Shown here piece by piece: positions 1 through 8,573 of a stretch of DNA of 61,916 bases. The notes beneath the pieces are model-generated. The model did not search any database and was not told the origin of the DNA. It worked only from the letters and a program-made list of their open reading frames with translations. Made by a program: the position numbers and the translations under genes. The stretch is from Microcaldota archaeon. GTDB lineage: Archaea; Micrarchaeota; Micrarchaeia; Micrarchaeales; Micrarchaeaceae. The stretch spans positions 1 to 61,916 of the forward strand of contig JAJYYB010000013.1 in assembly GCA_021801355.1 (NCBI GenBank). Direction: 5' to 3'. Numbering within the stretch: the stretch's first letter is position 1; the number at the start of each line of letters is the position of its first letter.

Positions 1-200
1 TATATCCTGAATTTGTAGGCGCACATTGTTTCCATGCTTCCTATTTTGTTTTGCATTATTATATGCCTTCTTGCGCCCTAACCCACCATTGGAAATGATG
101 GGTTTGCGGGCGAATCATTTTATCATCATGATAATCTGCGCTACGAATAAATACGTTGCTATAGATAAGTATGTTAATTATTTTTCATCTGGTAAGTTTT

Positions 201-3200
201 ATGAGCGCTGATGATGCTAACAATGCACCAGAAACGATGGTGCGTTTGGATAACGTGCAGGGTGCACAGAATACTGAAATGCCACCGCCCCCGCAGGCTA
301 CTGCTATAGGCATAAGCCCGGAGCAACAAGCCAGGATACCTCAACGCAAGCCGGAACAGGCCAGCAAAGGAAAGAAGGAGACCGCAGGAGGGGGCATAGG
401 CGGTGCAGTAGTAGGCATAATACTGCTTCTGCTGATCGCAGGAGCTGCGATATTTTTCATAGCACCCGTTATAACCACTCCGACAAATTCTGTAGTAACC
501 TACACCTCGACGATACCTGGACCCAAGACAGTAGGATGCAACGTGATAAGCACGCCAGGCACCTATTATGTTTCAAGCCCAGCCAAGTATAGGAACCTGA
601 GCGGCGCCTGCCTATACATAAACGCAAGCAATGTGAACGTGGTGTGTGAAAACGTGAGGATAGAGGGCTCAGGGCCATTCGGTTCTGTTCCGCCTTTCAC
701 GTACGGTGCCGAGTTCAATGGTGGTAGCAACGACAGCATAAGAGGTTGCGATATAAGCAACTTCTCTTATGGGATAATGGCGATAGGAGCCGACAACCTT
801 ACAATAAAGAACGACAACGTATCCGTAAACTACGTCTCGGACATCTATCTGAACAGATCTTCGGGAAGCGAAATAAACAACAATTATATATCTAGGGCCG
901 AGAGCACTCAGGGCGGGGTATACCTTTCTAAGGGTTCCACGAACTCAAGAATATCGAACAACACGATACAATTCAACACGTTCTACGGCGTAATGATAAA
1001 CTCTTCGCACAACACATTCATAGACAACCACGTCAACGGCACGCCCACATCGTTTTATTGCAGTCTGAACAACAGCTTCCCGACAAGCAGCTATGCTCAC
1101 GGGAACGTCTGTTACAATGACACAGGATGCGGATTCCTAGAATGCTTCGGCAACAACATACCTGCCGACATATCCGACATAGTGCTAGGCAGCTCGATAA
1201 ACGGCTGCGGCTCGATAAATTCGCCTGGTTCATACGCGCTTGAAGGCAACATAGACATGGCGAATTTCGTTAATGTAGGGAGCCTTAGCGCAAATGGCAG
1301 GTCCGTGCCTTGCATAGATATAAAGGCAGATAACGTCAACCTTAACTGCAACAATTTCACAATCTCGAATGCCACTGTAGGATTGGAAGCGGCGCACGCG
1401 ACAGGGCTGACGTTGAATAACTGCAAGTTCATAAATTCAACGGTTGGCATCTCGCTCAGCAGTGTCACAGTCGCGCATATGGGTAACCTCACTTTCATGC
1501 ACGACAGGAATTCTTTCTTGATAAGCAATTCAAGCGCACTGTTCGTAACTAACCTCAAAGCAGTAAACAACATCTTCGGGGTTTACCTGCTCAGCTCACA
1601 GGACATAGAAATGAATGACTTCAATATATCCAGGAACGTGTGGGGTCTTTATCTGAACAACTCAATCCGCGATGTATTCAACAGCGGCACGGCGTTCAAC
1701 AACTCAGAACTAGACGTTTATTCATCGCCTAACTATGTAAACGCAAGCGACGAGACGATGGAGTCTACCAACTGCGGCACGACTAACGCCCAATGGGCCA
1801 CATGCAACCAGCATGAAAGTGCCAGTCTGGGCTATTCCGTGATATCGTCTTGCCAAGGTATAAACAAGTTCGGAGACTATGTCTTGAATGGCGAATTGCT
1901 AGCCGGCAACAACTGCATAGATATAAAGGCGAGCAACGTGGACCTGAACTGCAAGGGCAATGCCATACAGCCTCTGCAGCGCGCTTACGGGTATGCAATT
2001 GCTATTGGCAACGTCACAAACGTTACTGTGCAGAACTGCAGGCTGGCAAGCTACGGCACAGGGCTTGAGGCGTACAACGTGAGCGTGCTGAACCTGAGCA
2101 ACCTCGATGTCCTGAATAGCAATCAAGGCATAATACTTACAAGGATAACACGCAGCGACATTTTGAACAACACGGTCAATGGATCTACAAATTCGGACAT
2201 GCTGCTCAACGGGATAAATTATTCGTTGATAAAGGACAACAATCTCAAATATTCAAGCGCAAGCGGCACATCAGGAATGCTGCTGAACGACTCCCAGTAC
2301 AACATAGTGATTAACAATACAGGGGCTAGCAACTACTTTGGTATGAATATAACAGGGCTATCCAGGAACAACACGGTACTGTACAACTCTTTCAATTACA
2401 GCGCAGGCTCAGACTACGTTTGCGCACCGCAGGATTCTGGGTTGCTGGCCGAGCGGGGTAAAATAGATTACGGCTTGACAAAAGGCACATGCAGTTGGAT
2501 GGCCGTGATCGCGAAGCTTAACCAGGAGATAAGCTGCAATGCTGCTCTAAGCGCTGGCGCCTACGTACTTACGAACGACTGGCTCTACAAATACAACAGC
2601 ACCTGCTTCAACATATATTCAAGCGGATCGACAATAAACTGCAATGGGCATACAGTAGTCGCAACCGACGGCGGCACGTTTGCGCGATTCATGAACAGCA
2701 AGGACTCTAAGTTGGAGAACTGTTACCTTGAAGGCTTCATAACGCCGATAATCGCGGTAAACGCGAGCGTTGACATAGTAAACGACACAGTAATCATGAA
2801 TGCAACAAGCATATTCCACCGTGGCGCGTATGCGATAAACATAACCGGAACAGATAGCAGCACGATAAGCCTGGACAACGTATCATCTGTGCTCAACGGG
2901 ATAAGGCTTGCCAACGCAACAGGAACAGCCTTGCAGCACGACACAGTTAATGCAAATGGCACGGCTTACGAGATCTCTAACACAGTAGGCACGGAGGTTG
3001 ACTTTGATACTGCAGGGCCGAAGAGCACGGTCGGAATAGAGTTGCTAAATTCCACTTTCGGGACGTTCCAAAACGACAACTTCATGGGCAGCAAGGGCCT
3101 GGTCTGCGTAGGCACATCGAACGCCAGCGCGAACAACCTGGATCAGGGTGGGAACTCATGCTCGCTGAATTCTGGATGCGAATGGGTAAGCAAATCGGCG

Positions 3201-3212
3201 AAAACGTGCTGA
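201..3212 (+). CDS. Membrane-anchored, four-module parallel beta-helix (NosD/PbH1-like) surface protein
   Basis: About 1,003 residues from the ATG at 201; a TTG/ATG-type start 30 nt upstream would only add a hydrophobic leader. The first 60 residues are Pro/Gln/Lys-rich and probably cytoplasmic. One membrane segment follows (IGGAVVGIILLLLIAGAAIF), and the rest is outside the cell. The ectodomain consists of four successive modules of about 220 residues, beginning near nt 525, 1190, 1840 and 2520. Each opens with a Cys-Pro/Gly header (for example GCGSINSPGSYAL), then a CIDIKADNVNLNC-type strand, then Asn/Ser-rich rungs typical of right-handed beta helices, and closes with paired cysteines (GCGFLEC, GCEWVSKSAKTC). 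Asn-X-Ser/Thr sequons are very abundant, suggesting heavy N-glycosylation. A role as cell-wall protein, adhesin or glycan-binding protein is inference; no catalytic residues were identified. Confidence 0.8.
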   Translation: MSADDANNAPETMVRLDNVQGAQNTEMPPPPQATAIGISPEQQARIPQRKPEQASKGKKETAGGGIGGAVVGIILLLLIAGAAIFFIAPVITTPTNSVVTYTSTIPGPKTVGCNVISTPGTYYVSSPAKYRNLSGACLYINASNVNVVCENVRIEGSGPFGSVPPFTYGAEFNGGSNDSIRGCDISNFSYGIMAIGADNLTIKNDNVSVNYVSDIYLNRSSGSEINNNYISRAESTQGGVYLSKGSTNSRISNNTIQFNTFYGVMINSSHNTFIDNHVNGTPTSFYCSLNNSFPTSSYAHGNVCYNDTGCGFLECFGNNIPADISDIVLGSSINGCGSINSPGSYALEGNIDMANFVNVGSLSANGRSVPCIDIKADNVNLNCNNFTISNATVGLEAAHATGLTLNNCKFINSTVGISLSSVTVAHMGNLTFMHDRNSFLISNSSALFVTNLKAVNNIFGVYLLSSQDIEMNDFNISRNVWGLYLNNSIRDVFNSGTAFNNSELDVYSSPNYVNASDETMESTNCGTTNAQWATCNQHESASLGYSVISSCQGINKFGDYVLNGELLAGNNCIDIKASNVDLNCKGNAIQPLQRAYGYAIAIGNVTNVTVQNCRLASYGTGLEAYNVSVLNLSNLDVLNSNQGIILTRITRSDILNNTVNGSTNSDMLLNGINYSLIKDNNLKYSSASGTSGMLLNDSQYNIVINNTGASNYFGMNITGLSRNNTVLYNSFNYSAGSDYVCAPQDSGLLAERGKIDYGLTKGTCSWMAVIAKLNQEISCNAALSAGAYVLTNDWLYKYNSTCFNIYSSGSTINCNGHTVVATDGGTFARFMNSKDSKLENCYLEGFITPIIAVNASVDIVNDTVIMNATSIFHRGAYAINITGTDSSTISLDNVSSVLNGIRLANATGTALQHDTVNANGTAYEISNTVGTEVDFDTAGPKSTVGIELLNSTFGTFQNDNFMGSKGLVCVGTSNASANNLDQGGNSCSLNSGCEWVSKSAKTC

Positions 3213-3233
3213 ACTGCAAGGCAGGTGCTGCGA

Positions 3234-5009
3234 ATGCTTTTTAGCGAACTGGCCGATTATTACAACAGGCTAGAAGCTGTTTCTTCAAGGCTTACCATGA
3301 TAGACATAATGACGGAACTGCTCAACAAGTCATCAAAGAAGGAGGTAGCGCACATAATATACATGACCCAGGGGGTGCTTGCGCCTCCATTCGAGGGCGT
3401 GGAGTTCGGCGTGGCGGAGAAGCTTGTCGAGGAGGCTATATCTGTGGCGACTGGCTATCCCAAGGAGGAGGTCGAGAAGGATTACAAGAGGCAGGGCGAC
3501 CTTGGGCTTACCGCACAATCGCTTTGCGGCGCGTCCAAGCTCAAGAGGATGAACGCCAACAAGAACAGCGTGACCGAGGTATACAAGACGATGCTCGACA
3601 TAGCGCAGACTTCCGGATCTGGCAGCAAGGATGGGAAGATAAGGATGCTAGCAAACCTGATAGCCGCGGCTACGCCGCTTGAAGCAAAGTACATGGCGAG
3701 GTACCCCCTTGGGCAGTTGAGGCTTGGGCTTGGCGATTCGACGATACTTGAGGCGCTTTCAAAGGCATATACGGGCAGCAGGGAGTTTAAGGGGCAGCTG
3801 GAGCGCGCTTACAACCTTTGCAGCGACCTTGGAACCATCGGGGAGGAGCTCTCGGCTGGAGGCCCGAAGGCGATAGAGGAATTCAAGGTGACGCTTTTCA
3901 AGCCGATAAGGCCAGCTCTGGCGGAGAGGCTGCCTACAGCCGAGGCGATAATAGAGCGAATGAAGGGCAGATGCGCGGTGGAGCAGAAGTACGACGGATT
4001 CAGATGCCAGATACACAAGAGCGGCAGCAGGATAAAGCTTTTCTCGAGGAGGCTCGAGGAGACCACGGAGATGTTCCCGGACATAATAAAGGCAGTGCAG
4101 AACGAGGTGCGCGCGAACAAGATAATATTTGAGGGTGAGGCGCTTGCCTTCAACGAGGCGACGAACGAGTTCTTCCCGTTCCAGGAGACAATACAGAGGA
4201 AGAGGAAGCACGGGGTGGACGAGAAAGCGAGCGAGATGCCGCTGCACCTTTTCGCCTTTGACCTGATGTACCTGGAAGGAGAGGATTACATAGGCAAACC
4301 TTATGAGAGGCGGAGGGAGGCGCTTGAACACGTACTCAAAAGCTCTAAGACGATAATACCATCAACCATGATACTTACGAGCTCCGCAAAGGAACTTGAT
4401 GATTTTTTCAGGACTTCTGTGACCAACGGCCTCGAAGGCATAGTGGCGAAGGACCTGACCGCGCCGTACGTCGCCGGTGCAAGGAAGTTCAGCTGGATAA
4501 AGATGAAGCGCAGCTACAGGGGCGAACTTTCTGACACGCTCGACCTCGTAATAATCGGTTATTACCTTGGGAGAGGCAGCAGGGCCGAGTTCCAGTTCGG
4601 CGGGCTGCTCTGCGCTGTGTACAACAGCTCCAAGGACGTTTTCGAGACCATAACTAGGATAGGGACGGGGTTCAGCGAAGCACAGATGAGGGAATTCAAG
4701 CAGGAGCTCGACAAGATAAGAGTGAAGGCAAAGCCGCCAAGGGTTGATGCGATGATGGAGCCCGACTTCTGGGTGTATCCGAAATACGTGATTACGGTCA
4801 AGGCTGACGAGATAACGAAATCACCGACGCACACGTGCGGGAGGGAGAAGTTAGCGGATGGCACTGAGGTAGGCTATGCGCTTAGATTCCCGAGGATAGT
4901 AGGCGAGGAGACCGTGCGCCCGGACAAGAGCATCGAGGAGGCGACCACAACAAAGGAAGTGATAGAGCTATTCAATCAGCAAAAGAAGGTCGGCGTAGAA
5001 GAAGAATGA
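3234..5009 (+). CDS. lig: ATP-dependent DNA ligase (archaeal LigB type)
   Basis: Seals nicks in duplex DNA during replication and repair, using ATP to adenylate a lysine. About 591 residues, the normal archaeal length. The nucleotidyltransferase motif I KYDGFR is at about residues 252-257 with K252 as the adenylated lysine; motif III-like FEGEALAF, motif IV LEGIVAKD and motif V SWIKMKR follow in order. The N-terminal helical DNA-binding domain occupies roughly residues 1-210 and the OB fold about 430-590. The ATG at 3234 is preferred over GTG 3225 because an AGGTG Shine-Dalgarno lies six bases upstream. It starts 21 nt after the beta-helix gene and converges with the winged-helix gene with no spacer. 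Confidence 0.95.
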   Translation: MLFSELADYYNRLEAVSSRLTMIDIMTELLNKSSKKEVAHIIYMTQGVLAPPFEGVEFGVAEKLVEEAISVATGYPKEEVEKDYKRQGDLGLTAQSLCGASKLKRMNANKNSVTEVYKTMLDIAQTSGSGSKDGKIRMLANLIAAATPLEAKYMARYPLGQLRLGLGDSTILEALSKAYTGSREFKGQLERAYNLCSDLGTIGEELSAGGPKAIEEFKVTLFKPIRPALAERLPTAEAIIERMKGRCAVEQKYDGFRCQIHKSGSRIKLFSRRLEETTEMFPDIIKAVQNEVRANKIIFEGEALAFNEATNEFFPFQETIQRKRKHGVDEKASEMPLHLFAFDLMYLEGEDYIGKPYERRREALEHVLKSSKTIIPSTMILTSSAKELDDFFRTSVTNGLEGIVAKDLTAPYVAGARKFSWIKMKRSYRGELSDTLDLVIIGYYLGRGSRAEFQFGGLLCAVYNSSKDVFETITRIGTGFSEAQMREFKQELDKIRVKAKPPRVDAMMEPDFWVYPKYVITVKADEITKSPTHTCGREKLADGTEVGYALRFPRIVGEETVRPDKSIEEATTTKEVIELFNQQKKVGVEEE

Positions 5010-5339
5010 TTATTCTCCGCCCCTAACGTTCTCCAATACCTTCGAGAACTTCTGGACGCCCTTTATTATGTCCTTTACCTTTGGGTTTAGCCTATATCCG
5101 AGCCCGTAGCCTTTGTCCGTCCTTATGTGCGTAGGCTGTATTATATTAAGCCCGAGCGAAAGCTCCCTAAGTGTTATTATCAGGGTCTTACGCGTGAATT
5201 TCTTCTCAAGTATTGCGTAAAGCTCCCTCGTGGTCCTTGGAGACTTCTGCATGAGAAGCTCCATTACTGCATAATTAGGCCTGCTTATCGCCTTCCTTAG
5301 AGCCCAGATTTCATCCTTGAGCTTTTCTTTCTTTACCAT
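5010..5339 (-). CDS. Winged helix-turn-helix transcriptional regulator
   Basis: A 109-residue basic protein. Residues 20-75 read as a winged HTH: helix-rich PNYAVMELLMQKSPRTTREL, then a recognition-helix-like stretch RKTLIITLRELSLGLNI and a GYGLGYRLNP wing. A TATA-like box (ATTTAAA, about 5364-5371 on this strand) sits close upstream, so the mRNA is probably leaderless. The stop codon abuts the ligase stop, a convergent arrangement. The target is unknown; a one-domain MarR/ArsR-like repressor or general chromatin-associated regulator are both possible. Confidence 0.65.
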   Translation of the reverse strand: MVKKEKLKDEIWALRKAISRPNYAVMELLMQKSPRTTRELYAILEKKFTRKTLIITLRELSLGLNIIQPTHIRTDKGYGLGYRLNPKVKDIIKGVQKFSKVLENVRGGE

Positions 5340-5480
5340 GTTTTGTATTATGGCGATAAAGGTTTAAATATGTTACACAAGTCCCAATTCCTGAAGCGAC
5401 TGCCAAAAGCTGTAGCCAGGGTTTAATTTGGCTATCTGGATAAAAGAGCGTAAAATACGCGCGGCCCAATCGCATGCATA

Positions 5481-5488
5481 TTTATATT
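5481..5488 (+). promoter_or_regulatory. TATA box of tRNA-His
   Basis: TTTATATT centred about 26 nt upstream of the tRNA 5' end, the expected archaeal spacing. Confidence 0.55.
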
Positions 5489-5509
5489 TGTGATTAAAAT
5501 TACGTCCGT

Positions 5510-5582
5510 GGCCTTAGTGGTGTAACGGCTCGCACAGGAGGCTGTGGACCTCCCAGACCGGGTCCGACTCCCGGCTAAGGCC
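5510..5582 (+). tRNA. tRNA-His (GTG)
   Basis: Cloverleaf with acceptor GCCTTAG/CTAAGGC, anticodon arm GGAGG-CTGTGGA-CCTCC giving anticodon GTG, and T arm around GGTCCGACTCC. A G at position -1 (5510) faces C73 (5582), the identity element of tRNA-His, so G-1 seems to be genome-encoded. No intron. Confidence 0.93.
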
Positions 5583-5589
5583 CATGTTT

Positions 5590-6605
5590 CTAAAAAGCTC
5601 TAGTTGAGCTGCGCTTCTGCTTCTCCACCTGTCTGCGCGGCAAATCTGTGCCGTAATCAGTCTCTGAGTAGTATATGTGTGAGCCGTTCTTTATGAGCAA
5701 TTCGACTACGTCATTTTGTAACTTCAATGCAGCAGCCATTAGGGCCATGTTGCCATATTTGTTCATCACCTCAATTTCTGCTCCGCTTTCTATTGGGTGC
5801 GTGACTGCATCTATTTCACCGTTTGTGGCAGCATGAGTCAAAGAGGTCTTGCCCTAATCATCTGCGGCTTCCAGATCGGCACCTTTTTGTATCAATACTT
5901 CAACGACATCTGACTCGCAGTTCACAGCGGCCTCGAAAAGTGCGGTGTCGCCATCGTTGTCGACTGCATCGACATCCGCATCGTTTTCCAAGAGAAGTTC
6001 AAGCGCATCCGTTTCACCGTTCTCGGCTGCATCCATAAGCGCTGTGTTGCCTTCATCGTCAGTTGCATCAACATCCGCATCGTTCTCTAAAAGGGGCTCA
6101 ATTGCTTATGTTTAGCCCTCTTCGGACGGAGCCATGAGCGTGGTATTACCAGCCTCATCGTTTGCATCGGCATATACACCATTTTTATAACCTTTTCCAT
6201 TTCTTCGATGTCCCCATCAGAAGCAGCTTCTATTAGCTCGTTGCCTGCTCCGCCGCAGCCCAGACCATCGTCTTCAGAATGATTCGTACCGACTTCGTAT
6301 GTGGTTTTATCCTGACCATCGTTTACCCGGTTTGCGTATCTGAGCTCAAATACGATGCCGCCAACCCAGATCAAACCTAGAAGCGCGCCGGTTATCCGGT
6401 ACTGCTAGGTGATTGTAAGAAATACTGCAATGCCAAAGGTGCATGCTGCAGAGCTTAACACAAATGGCACGATTCTGAGATTAGCAAAAATAGATTCCGA
6501 TCTCTTTGAAACAGCGTGCGTCTTTTTAGCGGATATCTTTGACTTACCTGCGCTATCCTTGCGTTTATAGGATTTTTTCACTTTATGCCTGGACTTTGAC
6601 TTCAA
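5590..6605 (-). pseudogene. Broken membrane-anchored ankyrin-repeat protein gene
   Basis: Read along the minus strand, the region encodes a Lys/Ser-rich cytoplasmic head (from 6605), a first membrane segment, an in-frame TAG (6405-6407), a second membrane segment (ITGALLGLIWVGGIVFEL), then at least five ankyrin repeats with recognisable units such as GDTALFEAAVNCESDVVEVL and GNMALMAAALKLQNDVVELL. The frame is broken by an apparent single-base loss in an A run near 6181, by two TAA codons near 6109 and 6115, and by a TAG near 5853. Ankyrin sequence continues in frame after each lesion, so these are decay of one gene and not separate genes. It ends eight bases from tRNA-His. Confidence 0.8.
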
Positions 6606-6693
6606 GTCTGTTACACTGCTAACGTCTTAAAGCGACCTTATCGACCTTAGGGCAGGGTAGTTAACACCCGAATGGTTGTATATTTTATAGGCT

Positions 6694-6722
6694 TTGTTGA
6701 TTAATGCTCAATAAATCAACAA
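6694..6722. repeat. 9-bp inverted repeat
   Basis: TTGTTGATT (6694-6702) and AATCAACAA (6714-6722) form a perfect hairpin with an 11-nt A/T-rich loop. It lies just past the 3' end of the GIY-YIG gene at 6744 and could be its terminator, or an end of a decayed insertion sequence, since transposase remains lie close by. Confidence 0.5.
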
Positions 6723-6743
6723 CACGAATAATTTATCAACAAT

Positions 6744-7148
6744 TCAAACTCCCTTCCAACCACCAGTTTTATTTAGTGGCGGCAATTCTTTGTGCCTGAT
6801 TTCATACTGTTCCAATAACATATTTTCTTTCGCAAAAGCCTCTTTTTTATTCTTAGTCTTTTGGTACTTGAACTCCAATTCTCCTTTATGAAGTTTCCTG
6901 ATTTTAAAATAATGATAGCGTTGTCCCTCTATATGTTGCATACTTTTTCTTTGTCCCGTAGATGCTACGTAAAAAGCCCAGATTCTATCGTGTAGATTTT
7001 TTGATGCCCCTATCATTAGTAGCCCTTGATTGTCCACTCCGAATAGCCTTTTAATTTTCATATTAGAACGAATCCAATATACCCCCGCCACTTCTTTAAG
7101 TGTTTCAATCGACTTTTCATTTAATGGTTTCCATTTCATTTTATTCAT
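6744..7148 (-). CDS. Small GIY-YIG domain protein
   Basis: 134 residues. A GIY-YIG-like nuclease core is visible: GVYWI (about residue 22, the GIY strand), LLMIGASKNLHDRI (the YIG strand and the following Arg helix, about 43-56), KEAFAKENMLLEQY with a candidate metal-binding Glu, and a terminal PPLNKTGG Asn. The protein is the domain alone, without a DNA-binding partner. The tyrosine of YIG is replaced by Met-Ile, so activity is uncertain. Its ATG begins two bases after the stop of a transposase remnant, which suggests that the gene arrived with or beside mobile DNA. Confidence 0.6.
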   Translation of the reverse strand: MNKMKWKPLNEKSIETLKEVAGVYWIRSNMKIKRLFGVDNQGLLMIGASKNLHDRIWAFYVASTGQRKSMQHIEGQRYHYFKIRKLHKGELEFKYQKTKNKKEAFAKENMLLEQYEIRHKELPPLNKTGGWKGV

Positions 7149-7150
7149 CT

Positions 7151-7480
7151 CTAAAAATGCACCTCTATACCTAACTCAAACATCTCCTGAATCAAACAAC
7201 AGATATTGTGCGACAAGATTTTTAGCAGTATCTCGTTCACGCAAGCGGCATCCGTCTTTGACCTTGTGTAATCCCCGAACTTGCTCTTTATCATGTGGAA
7301 TGCGCTCTCTATGTTGCTTCTTGGGTGGTATCTCTGCAAGAAGGCGAACTGGTTCATGGCAAAGTAGTTGTATGCCTTGCCCCATGCGGAAGTGGTATCG
7401 GAGGTTGCTATGGTGTTCGACTTGAACGGAATATATGCGGTTATCCCCATGGCTTCCAGCGCTTTTGCATCTCTATCTTG
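7151..7480 (-). pseudogene. C-terminal remnant of a DDE transposase (IS4/IS5-like)
   Basis: About 110 residues of a DDE transposase tail: LEAMGITAYIPFKSN, then YHPRSNIESAFHMIKSKFGD, whose Glu is the likely catalytic E of the DDE triad, then NEILLKILSHNICCLIQEM. The similarity extends upstream of the first ATG (7450) in the same frame to about 7480 and then stops, where NFACT-R sequence in another frame begins. The N-terminal two thirds, including both catalytic Asp residues, are missing, so it cannot be active. Confidence 0.75.
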
Positions 7481-8253
7481 AAAGTGCCGGTAGGCAGCAA
7501 CTGCATTATGAAATCAATGTCATCAAAGCCGATCGCTTTTGCGATCTGCTTTGCTGCATCTGATTTCTTAGCACTGCCTTGCGACACAACGACGTATTTC
7601 GCATTCTCTGTTTCCTCGGGCTTCATTCTCTGGAATGCCTTCATCGGCGTCGCCCTGGGAGCTGAACCATTATTCAGCATGATGACCAGCGATACGGGCA
7701 CATTCCTGAACCATTCACGCTCGCCTTTGAGCAGGAAACTCCCTGTGCCTAACGAGCCCTTTGAGGTGGACTTGCTCACCTGCTCCCTACGCATTGCATA
7801 GACATCAACGCTCAACAGCATCTTCTCCCAAGTGCTAGAGTAGCACGCGGCGAACTGCGCCACCTCCTCCTTGGTATCCTGATCCGCTTTCGCACCGCCC
7901 TTGAGTATGGTTACAGGTGCACCGAATATGTCTGCATGGAAGAACAGGTCGCCATCTTCAAAATGCTTTGAATTGAGTATCTCGTTCTGCTTCGCGTCGC
8001 GCCCTCCGATGACTAGCATGCCGCTCGTTGTATTGAACCAGTGGAACTTCTCGTACCACTCCTTCTTGTATTCGACTATGACCCTGCGCTCTTGGGTCTG
8101 TTCAGCCTGCGCCAGCTCCTTTGAAAGGCGCTGCTGCAGCTCTTTTATCGCTTTTTCCGCGCCTTCCTTCTTTAGGGCGAGCTTCTTCGCCTTCGCATAA
8201 TATTCGTTGGCGTTTTCCTGGGCGCTCTTTGTAAAGTCTATCTTTATTTTCAT
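7441..8253 (-). CDS. Stand-alone NFACT-R domain protein (C-terminal half of Rqc2/NEMF homologue)
   Basis: 270 residues. In full-length archaeal Rqc2/NEMF proteins (about 650 residues) an NFACT-N domain and coiled coils precede the NFACT-R RNA-binding domain. Here only the end of the coiled coil (residues 10-60, ANEYYAKAKKLALKKEGAEK) and NFACT-R (WYEKFHWFNTTSGMLVIGGRD, then DLFFHADIFGAPVTIL) are present. The start follows secE by six bases, so the two are probably co-transcribed. The last 10-15 residues (…EMQKRWKPWG) are read out of frame through a transposase remnant that also supplies the stop codon. A role in ribosome-associated quality control is inferred from the family. Confidence 0.8.
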   Translation of the reverse strand: MKIKIDFTKSAQENANEYYAKAKKLALKKEGAEKAIKELQQRLSKELAQAEQTQERRVIVEYKKEWYEKFHWFNTTSGMLVIGGRDAKQNEILNSKHFEDGDLFFHADIFGAPVTILKGGAKADQDTKEEVAQFAACYSSTWEKMLLSVDVYAMRREQVSKSTSKGSLGTGSFLLKGEREWFRNVPVSLVIMLNNGSAPRATPMKAFQRMKPEETENAKYVVVSQGSAKKSDAAKQIAKAIGFDDIDFIMQLLPTGTFKIEMQKRWKPWG

Positions 8254-8259
8254 CTAATC

Positions 8260-8484
8260 TTATATGGCTATGCCTGGCAGCCCTATAAGCTGGAGGGTGC
8301 CGAATTCGACGAGCGAAGCGACGATTGCTATGCCGAGGCCGAGCACCCCTATAAGTAGTATGCCCAGTATTATTATCCTTGCGCTCCTGTTGAACTCCTC
8401 GTTCGTAGGCTTGTAGCTTATGTTGAGCACGTGCTTTGCGTTATCAATGAACTGGCCGAGCTTTTTTGATATGTTCAAATCCAT
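8260..8484 (-). CDS. secE: Preprotein translocase subunit SecE (Sec61 gamma)
   Basis: 74 residues: an amphipathic N-terminal helix (LGQFIDNAKHVLNISYKPTN) followed by one membrane segment (ARIIILGILLIGVLGLGIAI), the classic SecE plan with the conserved region before the TM containing NEEF. It clamps the SecY channel. First gene of a two-gene unit with the NFACT-R gene; the usual archaeal neighbour Spt5/NusG is absent. Confidence 0.9.
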   Translation of the reverse strand: MDLNISKKLGQFIDNAKHVLNISYKPTNEEFNRSARIIILGILLIGVLGLGIAIVASLVEFGTLQLIGLPGIAI

Positions 8485-8573
8485 TTGAGCACCACATCTA
8501 ATCCTTTAAATATTCCCATATAAATATTTTGTTGTAATGGGCGAGGCGCCCGATCGTTTCATGGCTGGTAATA

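Noticed and set aside
26-200. A 61-residue plus-strand frame before the beta-helix gene
   Set aside because: Low-complexity hydrophobic composition, overlaps the real start region, no family and no ribosome-binding site.
3759-4331. Long minus-strand frame opposite the ligase gene
   Set aside because: Leu/Arg-rich shadow with no family, fully inside a confidently identified gene.
5590-6605. Stop codons read through (pyrrolysine or recoding) in the ankyrin gene
   Set aside because: Both TAA and TAG occur together with a frameshift, so decay explains the pattern better.
7295-7801. Plus-strand frames opposite the NFACT-R gene
   Set aside because: Cys/Ser-rich mirror frames of a recognised gene; no independent evidence.
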